Below, one piece after another: positions 12,584 through 24,054 of a DNA stretch of 64,000 nucleotides. The translations under genes were made by a program, and so were the position numbers. Source of the DNA: Fragum whitleyi (Eukaryota; Mollusca; Bivalvia; Cardiida; Cardiidae); contig OX411544.1 of assembly GCA_948146395.1 (NCBI GenBank), positions 41,320,807 through 41,384,806 of the forward strand, given 5' to 3'. Every line of letters starts with the position of its first letter. The first letter of the stretch is position 1. The notes below the pieces were generated by a model, which saw nothing but the letters and a program-made list of their open reading frames with translations, made no database searches and was not told the origin of the DNA.

Positions 12584-13432
12584 TGAGTCGCTCCACAGGC
12601 TTGAAATTCTTGTAATAGCAAATCCAAGTTTTAACTAGATTTTTAAATATTTTTGGTTCTACTGATGTTGAAATGATTTTCAAAATTTCCACCATATAAC
12701 ATATAGAGAAATGACCTCCACCCGTAAATTACATATTTTTCATCCAATGACAATAATTTTTGGCTGAATGATAATGGATCACCCAAGGATCATACTATTG
12801 AAGTTTGATTGATATCCATCAGTTACATTCTGAGAAAATGATTTTCAAAGTTTCCACTATATTAAATATAGAGAAATGACCTCCGCCATTAAAAAACAAA
12901 TTTTCATCCAATCGCAATAATTTTTTGTAGACTAATCAAGGGTCACCCAAGGATCATTCATGTAAAATTTGGTTTATATCCAACGGTTAGAGTCTGAGAA
13001 AATGATTTTCAAAGTTTCCAATATATAGCATATAGAGAAATGACCTCCGCCCATAAAATACATATTTTTCATCCAATAACAATATTTTTTTGTAGACTGA
13101 TAAAAGGTCACCCAAGGATCATTCATGTAAAATTTAATTAGTATCCATCAATTAGAACCTGAGAAAAGTCACTTTTTACCATATTTGGAAATTAGCCACG
13201 CCCATTAAATCCATGTTTTTCATTGGATCAAAATTTCTTGAACAACTTTGAAAGAGGGTCACCTAAGGATCATTCCTGTGAAGTTTGGTTGAAATTCATC
13301 CAGTAGTTTCTGAGGAGAAGATTTTTAAAGAAAAGTTTACGACCGCACGCACGGACGGACGGACGGACGGACGCACGACGGACACAACGCCATGAGAATA
13401 GCCCCAGTGGCTTTCAGCCAGTGGAGCTAAAA
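12584..13432 (+). repeat. tandem-repeat element, ~163-bp units with (ACGG)n end
   Basis: Three to four units beginning near 12675, 12839 and 13002 (about 163 bp apart) share TGATTTTCAAAGTTTCCA and a CACCCAAGGATCAT phrase. A run of ACGG units at about 13345-13375 is followed by a closing segment ending GTGGAGCTAAAA. The start (about 12584, GAGTCGCTCCACAGGC) is a weak inverted match to the end, so the whole may be a short-TIR element. A second copy lies at 36606-37763 on the other strand. Confidence 0.75.
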
Positions 13433-14420
13433 ATGATGATGTAAAGTATACCTATTCAAATCTTTTGATATCAAGATACGATCTACAGATAAAACTCAGG
13501 CATCCTTTGCGTTTGGAAATCTCACGGCTCTAATGCATTTTAGGTAGATTCCTAAAGCTATCCCAATTCTGTGGGCCAAGTTGTATTTGAATATGCAAAA
13601 TACTTAAAACAAAGAAAACATAATTACTATAATTTATCATTGCATTGTCAGACAACTACTCTGACTATAGAGATATTGAATGTGCATAGCTTATCATTAC
13701 ATATTTAAAGCCGCACTCTAATATGAATTTTAAACAGAATCGGATGCCCCGGACCTTGCATATTTATAAAAATAATGCATGGAAGCTGTGTGTGAAATAA
13801 AAACAGATTATAAGGGAAGGCGAAATTGCAAGAACAAAAAGTTAAAAAAAATGATGGCCCCTCCACAAAAGACTCATAACAAACATTTCCACATAATCAC
13901 ACTACTCATAAAACAGTGACCAATAGAAGGACAAGTCAGAACCTAAGCCTATAAATAAATTGGATTTAATATATGTACTTGGGAATTTTACTTTAAATGC
14001 AGTTTCTGGTGTGCATGACTGATGTCCATTTTAATTTCGTAATTATACCTTCAAAGAACATCTTACATACCGAGATTATAAGTCATGTTCTTCCAAAACA
14101 ATTTTAAAAGATACCTTTGACAGGTTTCCATGCATAAAGCTATTATATCCTGATGCCACTGATTTATTGCGCCTCACTGTTTTGGTTGTTTTCAAAATAC
14201 AATCATCTTATGCAAATATTCAATATAACTCATTTGAATATTTGTTTAATACCATAATTCCCTAAATACGGAATAAAAAGTAACATTGAAATAATCATAT
14301 GATTTATGGCAATAATATCAAAGTAGAAATCATCAAAAACATCTTTAAAATAGCATAGTTATGGTAATCGTAGATATTTGTATGACTATGTTTTATTCCA
14401 TTTTACTATCACGGAAAGCC
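13433..14420. other. non-coding interior of the long-TIR element
   Basis: No transposase or other protein motif is visible on either strand. AT-rich filler between the tandem array and the right arm. Confidence 0.5.
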
Positions 14421-15446
14421 TTTCAATACCTTCAGTACTTGCCTTGCTTCCTTCTTTTTACTTTCTTTTCATAAGTGTTAGAAAAGCGAATTTACCAGAT
14501 CTTGTTATTCGTAGAATAGTTGAGATTTACTTATCCAGAGTTCACGATACTTTCATAATTATAAAAGTAGACACTTAAGACTTTCAGTACTGTGATATTG
14601 AATCATTCTATTTGACAATATTTTTTTTTAGTTTTGAGTCCTATCAACGATGATCATGTTAGCATGATCAGAGATTTAAAGAGGATTACATTATTATATT
14701 TGATGTATTTTGCTATCAACCGTTCTCCGTTTATTCATTTTCAGTTGTTGACATTGTTCATACTTTAGTACCTTCAGCCCTTTGATTTTGATTTTACGAG
14801 ACTATTTTGAGTGCCATGGAAGTTGTAAAGGGTAACATATGTCAGGTCTTGCCATTTGTTTTAGCTTTGAATAAAGCAGAAACACTCGAGTTCATTGAAT
14901 AGTTATCTTTACAGAAATTTTACGGATTGCCTCTTACTAGTACTTTCAGTACTTTGATTCTTATTTCAATGTTCTTTGGACATCTAGCTTAACTATTTAT
15001 ACTAAAATTAATTTAAGATTAAGTAAAAACTATTGTTAATAGAGAATATTGGCCATGAACACCAATTAGAAATGCATGTTTACGTAAAACTGACCCATTT
15101 CAGAGTGATGGCTGCCAGTCCCTTTTAAACTTTCAGTACTTTGATTAAAATTTAGCCGCCATCCATTAACATTTCAGTTCATTATCCACTGTAGTATTAA
15201 CTTAACCTTGAATAAGAGGTTATTGGCAACATACTGCAAATATAAACGTATTTATACAGTGAATTTGCAATTTTAAAGCTATTGGCAGCCATCTTGGACG
15301 CCTTCTTGGATTTCTCGAAATGCTCAAGGATGACAAGGTGTCATCCGACTGATTCTTAAAGCTCAAGGTCTCAGCTTTCAAAATATGTAAAAACATGTTC
15401 TATGTACTCTAAATCCAGGTTCAACCCTGTATCTGCTGGACTATTG

Positions 15447-15848
15447 TGTGGCGATTTTTACTCACACACATCGGATCTACCAGATTTCGTCGAGCATGAT
15501 AATTTTTCAAAAATTTGTTCATTACCAGAAGATTACATGATTGATACAAGCTTAAAACGAGTTTCACAAGATAAGGGTCGCCTCAATAACAATGGTACTT
15601 TGTTATTAGATCTATGTAAACAGACTGGTTTTCGAATCTTAAAGGGCCGTGCTGGTGCTGACAAAGGTATTGGTCGGTACACTTTTATTGGATCCAGAGG
15701 TTCGAGTGTTGTTGATTATGTAGTTACATCACAAAACATTATGAGAAATGTAGTAAAAATTGTAATTCGTGATTCTAATATTTTGTCGGATCATTGTCTC
15801 GTCGATTTTGCTTTTGCATTTGACACAGACATTATAGAACAAAATTAA
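15447..15848 (+). pseudogene. LINE ORF2 endonuclease domain, C-terminal half
   Basis: This continues the domain cut at 10375. It carries CGDF (normally followed by N; here Y, a substitution at a conserved active-site asparagine), GRYTFIG, SVVDYVV with the conserved aspartate, and LSDHCLV with the catalytic D-H pair near 15787-15795. It ends in a premature stop. Apparently truncating and active-site changes suggest that it is catalytically dead. Confidence 0.85.
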
Positions 15849-15923
15849 ACTTTTAACCATTATGAACCAGTCACATATATACACATTTGAGATAATGATA
15901 AAGAGGCGCTTTATAAGAAATCG

Positions 15924-16322
15924 TTGTCTTCACCAATTATTACAGAAAAATTCAACTCTTTATGTACCGATATTGAGTCTAGTAATAGCAAGAGTGATCT
16001 TGAGTCGTGCTTAACAAATTTTTCAAATATTTTTGACGAAGTAGTTTCTTCCCTTTTCAAACGTCGATTAAAAGATAATATAACATGGGAAGAAACAAAA
16101 CCGTCTAAAAAATCACATAAAAATGATGAATGGTTTTCTCAAGAATGCAAAAATAAATGCAAAGAATTCTATTTTGAATTAAATCGTTTCAGAAAAAATA
16201 AATCAGAAAATGATAGAATCAATATGGCATATAAACGGTCTGAATATAAAAAATGTGTGTATAATGCGCGATTGCAACATGATAGGGATGAAACGCAAAA
16301 ATTATCATCTACTAAGTATAAC
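15924..16322 (+). pseudogene. LINE ORF2 segment between endonuclease and reverse transcriptase
   Basis: A lysine-rich, alpha-helical region with the pattern DEWFSQECKNKCKEF, then repeated K/R-Y-K helices up to STKYN, is typical of the spacer before the RT domain in APE LINEs. The frame then runs into unrelated sequence at about 16323, where the next insertion begins, and LINE homology resumes at about 17912. Confidence 0.8.
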
Positions 16323-17911
16323 AAGAGGACCCTGAGGGCCCTTAATCGCTCACCTGATATTTCAAGTAAATTATCATTAAGACTCCATTTCCTATGATAT
16401 GGCATGAACCTTCCCATTTTCAACAGAGTTCATTCTTGTGACCTGGCAAACATTTTGATCAAGTTTCATGAATTTCCCGTGATATGGCATGTATACTTCC
16501 CATTTTCAAATGAGTTCATCCTCATGACCTAACAAACATTCTAACAAAGTTTCATGATGATTGGACCATATTTGTGGCTTCTAGAGAGTAAACAATAAAA
16601 TTGTCATTAAGACGCCTTTTCCTGTGATATGGCACCGATCCTTCCCGTTTTCAATAGACTTCATCCCCATGACCTAACAAACATTCTGACCAAGTTTCAT
16701 GACAATTGGACCATATTTGTGGCTTCTAGAGTGAAAACAAGAAATTTGTCATTAAGGCCCCTTTTCTAGTGATATGGCACGGATCCTTTCCATTTGAACA
16801 ATTTTCATAAGGGATCACCCAAGGAATATTTCTGCCAAGTTTGGTTGATTTTGACCCATAATTTTAGGAGGAGATGTCGTTTAAAGATATTGTTGACAAA
16901 ATTGTCATTAAGGCCCCTTTTTCCATGATATGGCACGGATCCTTCCCAATTTCAATAGACTTCATCCTCATGCCCTAACAAACATTCTGACCAAGTTTCA
17001 AGAAGATTGGACCATATTTGTGGCTTCTAGAGTGAAAACAAGAAATTTGTAATTAAGGCCCCTTTTCCCGTGATATGGCACGGATCCTTTCCATTTGAGC
17101 AATTTTCATAAGGGACCACCCAAGGAATATTTCTGCCAAGTTTGGTTGATTTTGACCCGTAAGTTTAGGAGGAGATGTCGTTTAAAGATATTGTTGTCAA
17201 AATTGTCATTAATGCGCCTTTTTCTGTGAAATGGCACGGATCCTTCCCTTTTTCAAAAGACTTCAGCCTCATGACCTTACAAACATTCTGACCAAGTTTC
17301 ATGAAGATTGGACCATATTTGTGGCTTCTAGAGTGAAAACAAGAAATTTGTCATTAAGGCCCCTTTTCTAGTGATATGGCACGGATCCTTTCCATTTGAG
17401 CAATTTTCATAAGGGACCACCCAAGGAATATTTCTGCCAAGTTTGGTTGATTTTGACCCGTAAGTTTAGGAGGAGATGTCGTTTAAAGATATTGTTGACA
17501 AAATTGTCATTAAGGCGCCTTTTTCTGTGAAATGGCACGGATCCTTCCCTTTTTCAAAAGACTTCAGCCTCATGACCTTACAAACATTCTGACCAAGTTT
17601 CATGAAGATTGGACCATATTTGTGGCTTCTAGAGTGAAAACAAGAAATTTGTCATTAAGGCCCCTTTTCCCGTGATATGACACGGATCCTTTCCATTTGA
17701 GCAATTTTCATAAGGGACCACCCAAGGAATATTTCTGCCAAGTTTGGTTGATTTTGACCCATAAGTGTAGGAGGAGATGTCGTTTAAAGAAAAAGTTGAC
17801 GCCGTGACGGACAGACGGACAGATGGACAGACGGACAGATGGACAGACCGACGCCGGACATCGATCGATCACAATAGCTCCCTTGAGCACTTCTTGCTCA
17901 GGTGAGCTAAA
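16323..17911 (+). mobile_element. tandem-repeat element with ~305-bp units inserted in the LINE
   Basis: Internal units of about 305 bp (each two related ~150-bp halves) recur near 16905, 17210 and 17515, marked by GATATGGCACGGATCC and TTTGTGGCTTCTAGAG. A GACAGACG-type simple repeat (17806-17850) precedes the end, which forms a hairpin around AGCTCCCTTGAGC and closes with GGTGAGCTAAAA. Near the left end CGCTCACCTGA is an inverted match to this. It sits between LINE residues STKYN and NARMYW, so it is a later insertion. No protein is encoded. Confidence 0.8.
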
Positions 17912-19931
17912 AATGCTAGAATGTATTGGAACATGCTGAAAGGAACCTGCGGGATTAAGACCTCTAATATATCCATTGATTGTTTTGAACAGTACTTTAA
18001 AAGCGTAAATAATCCCGGTGATCAATTTTCCACACCGGGTGAAGATGTTTTTCATTTTATGGAGAGATACGAAAATAATGAATTTGATATTATGTTTGAT
18101 GAACTAAACTTACCTTTCACGCAAGCTGAGTTACTTAAAGGTATAAATCAATTAAAACCCAACAAATAAGCAGGGCCAGATTTGTATTTGAATGAATTTT
18201 TTATTCACGGAAAAGATATTCTGACCCCTTACTTCTCATCCCTGTTTAATAAAATTTTGGAAATGGGTTATTTCCCCGAATCATGGTCAGAGGGATTTGT
18301 TGTCCCATTACATAAAAAGAGTAATATCAACGAAGTAAACAACTACAGGGGCATTACGCTATTAAGCAGTTTAGGGAAATTATTTACCTCCATTCTAAAC
18401 AAAAGATTGTGCACATTAGCAGAAGAATACAGCGTATATATTGAAACCCAAGCTGGTTTTCGAAGTCAAATGGGCACAGTTGACAATATCTATGTACTAC
18501 ATGGCCTTTTAAATCACGTAATTAATAACGGTAAAAAACTTTTGCTTTATAGATTTTTCAAAAGCGTTTGATTATGTAACAAGAGACAACCTTTGGCTTA
18601 AATTCATAAAACTTGGTACAAGAGGTAAAGTTCTGAATATTATTAGATCAATTTATAACAACGTAAAGTCACGTGTTAAATATTTAAATCAGTTAAGTAA
18701 TAGTTTTGATTGTAATTCTTGGCGTTAGACAAGGTGAGTGTTTGTCACCATTTTTATTCTCTATGTTCCTGAATGATCTTGAAGATATGTACATCCAAAA
18801 CGGTATCACAGGGGTTGATGTTTTTATGTTTAAATTGTTTATGAATTAGTATGCAGACGACATTGTGATATTTGCAAAAAGTCCCGAAGAGCTACAAATC
18901 AACTAAGATTTACTGTACAAGTATTGTCAACGTTGAAAACTATTAGTCAATGCTTCTAAGACGAAAGTTATGATTTTCAGAAAAGGTGGTAGACTTCCCA
19001 ACGACATACATTTTACATATAATGGCTTTGATATTGAGATTGTCGACAAATTCGTATATCTAGGTTAGGTATTTACTACTGGGGGTTCCTTAGCGGTCGC
19101 ACAGAACACTCTTGCGAGTCAGTCTTTAAAAGCCATCTATAAGCTGAATAGATATTTATATTAATTCACAAATATATCTGTCCAACACAAGCTCGAACTA
19201 TTTGATAAATTAGTTCTTCCTATTTTGAATTATGGTAGTGAGGTATGGGGATTTGTTAATAGTAACTCCATAGAGAGAGTTCACCTTCACTTCTGTAAAC
19301 GCTTACTAGGGGTTAAAAAGACAATTCAAACCGCTTTTATATATGGCCAATTAGGAAGAATGCCCCTAGTAAATGCACGCTACATATCGATGATAAAATT
19401 TTGGTTAAAAATATTACATTCAAAACCTCAAAAGTATATCAATATAATCTACAATACTCTATATCAAGATGTTCAAGAAAAGCCAAATTGTAAGAACTCC
19501 AAATTGGAGAAGCTGTTTAAGTAACTCAAGTCGAGCAACTTTTTATACATCTATAGCTTATTTTGGTTTTCAACCTTATTTGAACATTATTCAAGTTTCA
19601 AAATTTCGAAAAAGTTTGCTGTCTACTTGTTTCTTCTCAAAGACTTTGTGTGGAAACGGGAAGATGGAATAAAACCGTTAGTACACCCTTTAATGAACGC
19701 ATATGCTCTTTCTGCAATAAGTTAGAAGATGAATATCACTTTTTAAAGGAATGCGATCTATACACTGATTTAAGAAAAGAAATGTTGCTAAAGTATTATT
19801 GGGAAAGACCTAATACGTTTAAATGTGTAGACCTTGTTACATCTAGCAATCAAAACATAATACAAAAGTTAGGGTTCTTTGTGAACAAAGCATTTGAAAA
19901 AAGAAATGGTATGTTATATAATGGTTATTAA
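17912..19931 (+). pseudogene. LINE ORF2 reverse transcriptase and C-terminal domain, multiply disrupted
   Basis: RT motifs in order: NYRGITLLSSLGKLF, motif A FIDFSKAFDYV at about 18543-18575, LGVRQGECLSPFLF at about 18716, catalytic YADD at 18850-18861, KTKVMIFRKGG, then FDKLVLPILNYGSEVWG and RVHLHFCKRLLGVKK. The C terminus has NERICSFCNKLEDEYHFL, a cysteine/histidine motif typical of this LINE group, ending at 19931. Disruptions: an in-frame TAA at 18167-18169, frameshifts near 18540 and 18710, a stop just before YADD, several further stops and a frameshift near 19500. The enzyme would copy LINE RNA at nicked target DNA, but this copy cannot be expressed intact. Confidence 0.88.
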
Positions 19932-19962
19932 ATTTCATCATTGTATTAAAAATACTGTCATT

Positions 19963-20742
19963 AAAGATTGAAAAAGTAAATTTCATATTTTGCTTTAACA
20001 GTATTAAGGGCGTTACTGCCATTTCACAAATCACGCAAGTTCTTTTTTGAATAATGTCAAAAATATCGTCGATGGGCGATTAAACATCGTAACTACAGCT
20101 TTTTCAAGCTGTCGTTGCGATGTGTTGATCAATCATCAATGTTGAAATCATCAAGATTATCCCATTGGATCGATTGCTCATTCCTCCATTCGTGCCAAAA
20201 TGAGCGCATTGACGTCAATTTGATTAGTATTTACATAACGCATAAAAAGGTTTGGGTGATCGCTAATTTTTGAGTAATTATTTGAAAAATCCTAGTTATG
20301 CTCATGAGTACTATTGCCTTTACTTCTTTTTATATTAACGTAAGTGAGATTTCTGAACTAATTTCACTCAAATATGTAAACATGTATTGCTTGACTTCAA
20401 TATTATAATCTAAGATTTGTTAATTCAACAAATCAATGTCTCGATTTGCATCGACAGTCATTATATACTTCTCACTATTCCGAATTGATTGGTTTAAATA
20501 CTTATTAATTCCCCTTGGGATTCGCATATCTATCATGGAAAGCCTAGCTAATTGAAAGTTAGGATCCCTAAGATTTTGACGTGAATCTTTAAATATTTGA
20601 TTTTTTGATTACTCTGGTTCTTTATAACATAGTTTACTGCTTTGTTCCTGAAAGTCCACAGTCCTTCTTGTCGACTTTTGATTTCGGGTAAGATGGGCAG
20701 TGTGGAAGAATTATAATGTAAACTCAATCATAATTTGTCATT
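19963..20742. mobile_element. probable insertion in the LINE 3' UTR
   Basis: The stretch between the ORF2 stop and the LINE's own 3' terminus is unusually long and is bounded by TGTCATT at 19956-19962 and 20736-20742, a possible 7-bp target duplication. It contains one copy of the hairpin family K core (20083-20122). No coding capacity. The duplication could be chance. Confidence 0.45.
20083..20122. repeat. hairpin core, family K, copy 1
   Basis: ACATCGTAACTACAGCTT pairs with the diverged complement AAGCTGTCGTTGCGATGT across a short loop. TGATCA follows nearby. Related copies lie at 28443, 52685 and 55566. Confidence 0.7.
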
Positions 20743-20903
20743 GTTGTCCGTCATATTGTGTATATGCTATAATTGTGAATTACACATGGGTCTAAGACCT
20801 GGATACTTATTAAATAAACTATGTTCTATGTTCTATGTTTAATGTAAAATTTGTTGAAAGACCTCTAGAGAGGTAGCAAAGAGAATGTCATTAAGACTCT
20901 TTT

Positions 20904-22279
20904 TAGTCCCCTACCGGCGAGAGCCGAAGGGGACTATAGGTTTGCGCTCCGTCCGTCTGTCCGTCTGTCCGTCTGTCAGTCTGTCCGTCTGTCCGTCCGT
21001 CTGTCAGTCCGGATTTCAGTTTTCCGGACTTTTTTTCTTAACCCTTAGAGATATTGAGCTAATTTTTTGTATGTGAGTCCGCATCAATGAGTTACAGATC
21101 AAGTTCGAGTTTGGTTCCGGTCCATTGATTTTTGTGGAAGATACGGATGCTGGACTTAGAAATTACCAGGAAATTTCAGTTTTCCGGACTTTTTTTCTTA
21201 ACCCTTGGAGATATTGAGCTGATTTTTGGTATGTGAGTCTGCATCAATGAGTTACAGATCAAGTTTGAATTTGGTTCCGGTCCATTGATTTTTGTGGAAG
21301 ATACGGATTCTGGACTTAGAAAATTACCAGGAAATTTCAGTTTTCCAGACTTTTTTTCTTAACCCTTGGAGATATTGAGCTGATTTTTGGTATGTAAGTC
21401 CGCATCAATGAGTTACAGAACAAGTTCGAGTTTGGTTCTGGTCCATTGATTTTTGTGGAAGATACGGATGCTGGACTTAGAAAATTACCTGGAAATTTCA
21501 GTTTTCCGGACTTTTTATCTTAACCCTTGGAGATATTGAGCTGATTTTTAGTATGTCAGTCCGCATCAATGAGTTACAGAACAAGTTCGAGTTTGGTTCC
21601 GGTCCATTGATTTTTGTGGAAGATACGGATGCTGGACTTAGAAATTACCAGGAATTTCAGTTTTCCGGACTTTTTTTCTTAACCCTTGGAGATATTGAGC
21701 TGATTTTTGGTATGTAAGTCCGCATCAATGAGTTACAGAACAAGTTCGAATTTGGTTCTGGTCCATTGATTTTTGTGGAAGATACGGATGCTGGACTTAG
21801 AAAATTACCTGGAAATTTCAGTTTTCCGGACTTTTTATCTTAACCCTTGGAGATATTGAGCTGATTTTTAGTATGTCAGTCCGCATCAATGAGTTACAGA
21901 ACAAGTTCGAGTTTGGTTCCGGTCCATTGATTTTGTGGAAGATACGGATGCTGGACTTAGAAAATTACCTGGAAATTTCAGTTTTCCGGACTTTTTATCT
22001 TAACCCTTGGAGATATTGAGCTGATTTTTGGTATGTGAGTCCGCATCAATGAGTTTCAGATCAAGTTCGAGTTTGGTTCCGGTCCATTGATTTTTGTCGA
22101 AGATACGGATGCTGGACTTAGAAAATTACCAGGAAATATTCGGATTTTTTTATCTTTATCCTTGGAGATATTGAGCTGATGCATAAAATCTGTTACAACT
22201 GTAATATTTTGGAGAGGGTAGTTACCACCCAAAAAAGATACTGTTCTAAGGATATATATATAAATCCGGTAGGGGACTT
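20904..22279 (+). mobile_element. short-TIR element with ~163-bp tandem array and (GTCC/GTCT)n
   Basis: It starts with AGTCCCCTACCGG (20905) and ends with the inverse CCGGTAGGGGACT (22266-22278). After the start comes a CCGT/CTGT simple repeat (20948-21007), then seven to eight tandem units of about 163 bp, each with CAGTTTTCCGGACTTTTT and TTGGAGATATTGAGCTGA, then a divergent tail. No protein is encoded. Probably a non-autonomous DNA transposon expanded by internal tandem duplication. Confidence 0.8.
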
Positions 22280-22815
22280 GGTATTGCCATGCAATACTTC
22301 AGAATACTTGTTTATTCCTGTGAGATACCTGGGAATAAAACAAGAATCAATCGAGTCCTTCCATATAGCAAGTTAGAGAAAGGTTGGCACAAAGAATGGC
22401 CTTAAGGATAACAAGAAATAAAAAGGCTTAAAGTTTTTTTTTCCCATAGCTAACTGGTGCCTCAGAATGAAACCAAAATCAGTAGGCACCTTCCATGTGA
22501 CAAGACAAACATCTAAAGCATGTTTAATACAGATTCATCCATACCTTGACAATAGTCGGAATGCAACCAAAAGTAACATGAATCTTTCTCTGGTCCAGAC
22601 AAACATTTTGAGCAAATTTGAAGAAGACTGAGTAAAAATTGTGACCTCTAGAGCAAAAACAATATTTGGCCTTTTGACCCCTTCTGGCCTTATTTTTGGC
22701 CCAATTCGAAATCTTTTAAGAAATTTGAAATGCATGACCCAAGGATCATTTCTGTGAAGATTGGTGAAATTCTGTCTTGTAGTTTGAGAGGATAGGAGGG
22801 CTCAGTTGAGCTAAA
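22280..22815 (+). repeat. degenerate relative of the AGCTAAAA-ended tandem elements
   Basis: Phrases such as GACCTCTAGAGCAAAAACAA, GACCCAAGGATCATTTCTG and the terminal GGCTCAGTTGAGCTAAAA match the end of the elements at 13432 and 17911, but units are too decayed to delimit. Confidence 0.5.
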
Positions 22816-24050
22816 ATGAAAGTAGCAACTCATTTTTCTTTAAGTGTAAAAATATACAATGTTGAAACAAAAGACGGATAGAAAAATATTTCCATAGCAA
22901 CAACATACATTTCTGAACAGTATCTTTTTTAATTTGCATTTTTTAAAAATTCAATTACATGGATTGTTATCTTTCCATTTTTTGTGTACCAGTAAAAACA
23001 ATTTAAGACATCGCAAAGTCCAAAAAATTTAATGCACTATCACGCTGTTTCTTATGATGTCACTGGCTAATCGATGTATTGAATTACGAAAACACACATG
23101 CAAAACACGCATTCAACGCATGCCTGTAAGTTCGATCTTTTGGTTGAAAATGCTTTTGAATCCTAGGTAGAACTTAGCAATGCCGTATACTCGCTTTCCT
23201 TAAGACAAATCTGTAGGATTGGTCAATTTCATTACCACATTCACTGCCTGTGTGAATGTGGTTTGTAAAAATTCTTGGAAATCCAAAAAATGATGAATGA
23301 GTTTTAAGGAGCCTTATCTTCAATACGACATCAATTTTACTTTTCGTCAAATTTATAAAACCTGGGGTTAATTGCAAAAGAATGAAAGGGCGCACTTTTT
23401 TCAGTGTATATTATTGAAAGTTGTAACCAATACAAAACTTTATATCTTCCTGCCTAGTGATTTGGAAAAAAATAACAAAAAAAGAATGAAAAAAAAATCA
23501 CATATGTAAAAAATTAGGTAGTAGTCACAGTGTTTTACACCCACTGCCCCCCCCCCCACACCACCGCCAATGCCCTTTTTTTAAATGACAGCCCCCCTCC
23601 CTACCCCTCCAGAAATCAGACATTTATCAGTACTGTATACTTGGTTTACTTGCAACTGTACCATTTTGAAATTCAAATACTAAAATATTAAAATTCTCTA
23701 TTGTAAGTCTGATGATGTATTCGAGGTATATCCCCTTTTCGGATATAGGGAATATTTTCTGCTTTACGTATAAGCAAGCGTAGAAGAATACATTGTTTTT
23801 TAAAGGAAAAGTTAAATGTTACAGTTCTGGAATAGCTAATTTCCATCTTTATATCTTTACGAGATCATACTTAAGTTGTCACCAAAATCTTACTCAATAT
23901 TTCACATTCGACTTCTCACCTTTATTTTTACCTCTATGTTATAGATCATATAATGTACACCTCACTCTTGTGACTTCGGTACAAAGATTTTTGTAAATTA
24001 ATCGAAACACATAAGAGTTTGAAATAAAATACAAATATGTCACCCTCAGT
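22816..24050. other. gene-free sequence
   Basis: Nothing coding is supported. A C-run at about 23549 and AT-rich sequence are the only notable points. Confidence 0.5.
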
Positions 24051-24054
24051 TGGA

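Larger units (their letters stand above)
10376..15443. mobile_element. 5.07-kb non-autonomous DNA transposon with very long terminal inverted repeats
   Basis: The left end (TAGTCCGGCAGATA, 10376) and right end (complement TAGTCCAGCAGATA, ending at 15443) are inverted copies. Similarity runs at least 480 bp inwards and, more diverged, to about 850 bp. Both arms carry ATGGC-rich YY1-like sites about 155 bp from the ends and a periodic AGTACTGAAAG-type motif. Flanking TTG on both sides (10373-10375, 15444-15446) fits a 3-bp target duplication, though a 5-bp ATTGT reading with one base less of TIR fits equally well. No transposase ORF exists inside, so it depends on an enzyme supplied elsewhere. 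The interior also holds a ~163-bp tandem repeat element (12584-13432). Confidence 0.85.
8725..20840 (+). mobile_element. degenerate APE-type LINE broken by nested insertions
   Basis: In order: an ORF1-like RNA-binding protein fragment, a linker, an apurinic/apyrimidinic-type endonuclease, a reverse transcriptase with YADD, a C-terminal cysteine-rich segment, and a 3' end with short tandem TTCTATG units at 20817-20840 in place of poly-A. This order identifies a non-LTR retrotransposon of the jockey/CR1-like assemblage; the exact clade needs a phylogeny. Several in-frame stops and frameshifts make it non-functional. Two clear insertions (10376-15443 and about 16323-17911) and one probable insertion (19963-20742) split it. 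Without them it is about 4.7 kb. Confidence 0.88.

Noticed and set aside
20900..22160. CRISPR array or satellite centromere
   Set aside because: Units are contiguous ~163-bp tandem repeats without spacers and are bounded by short inverted ends, so it is a transposon core.
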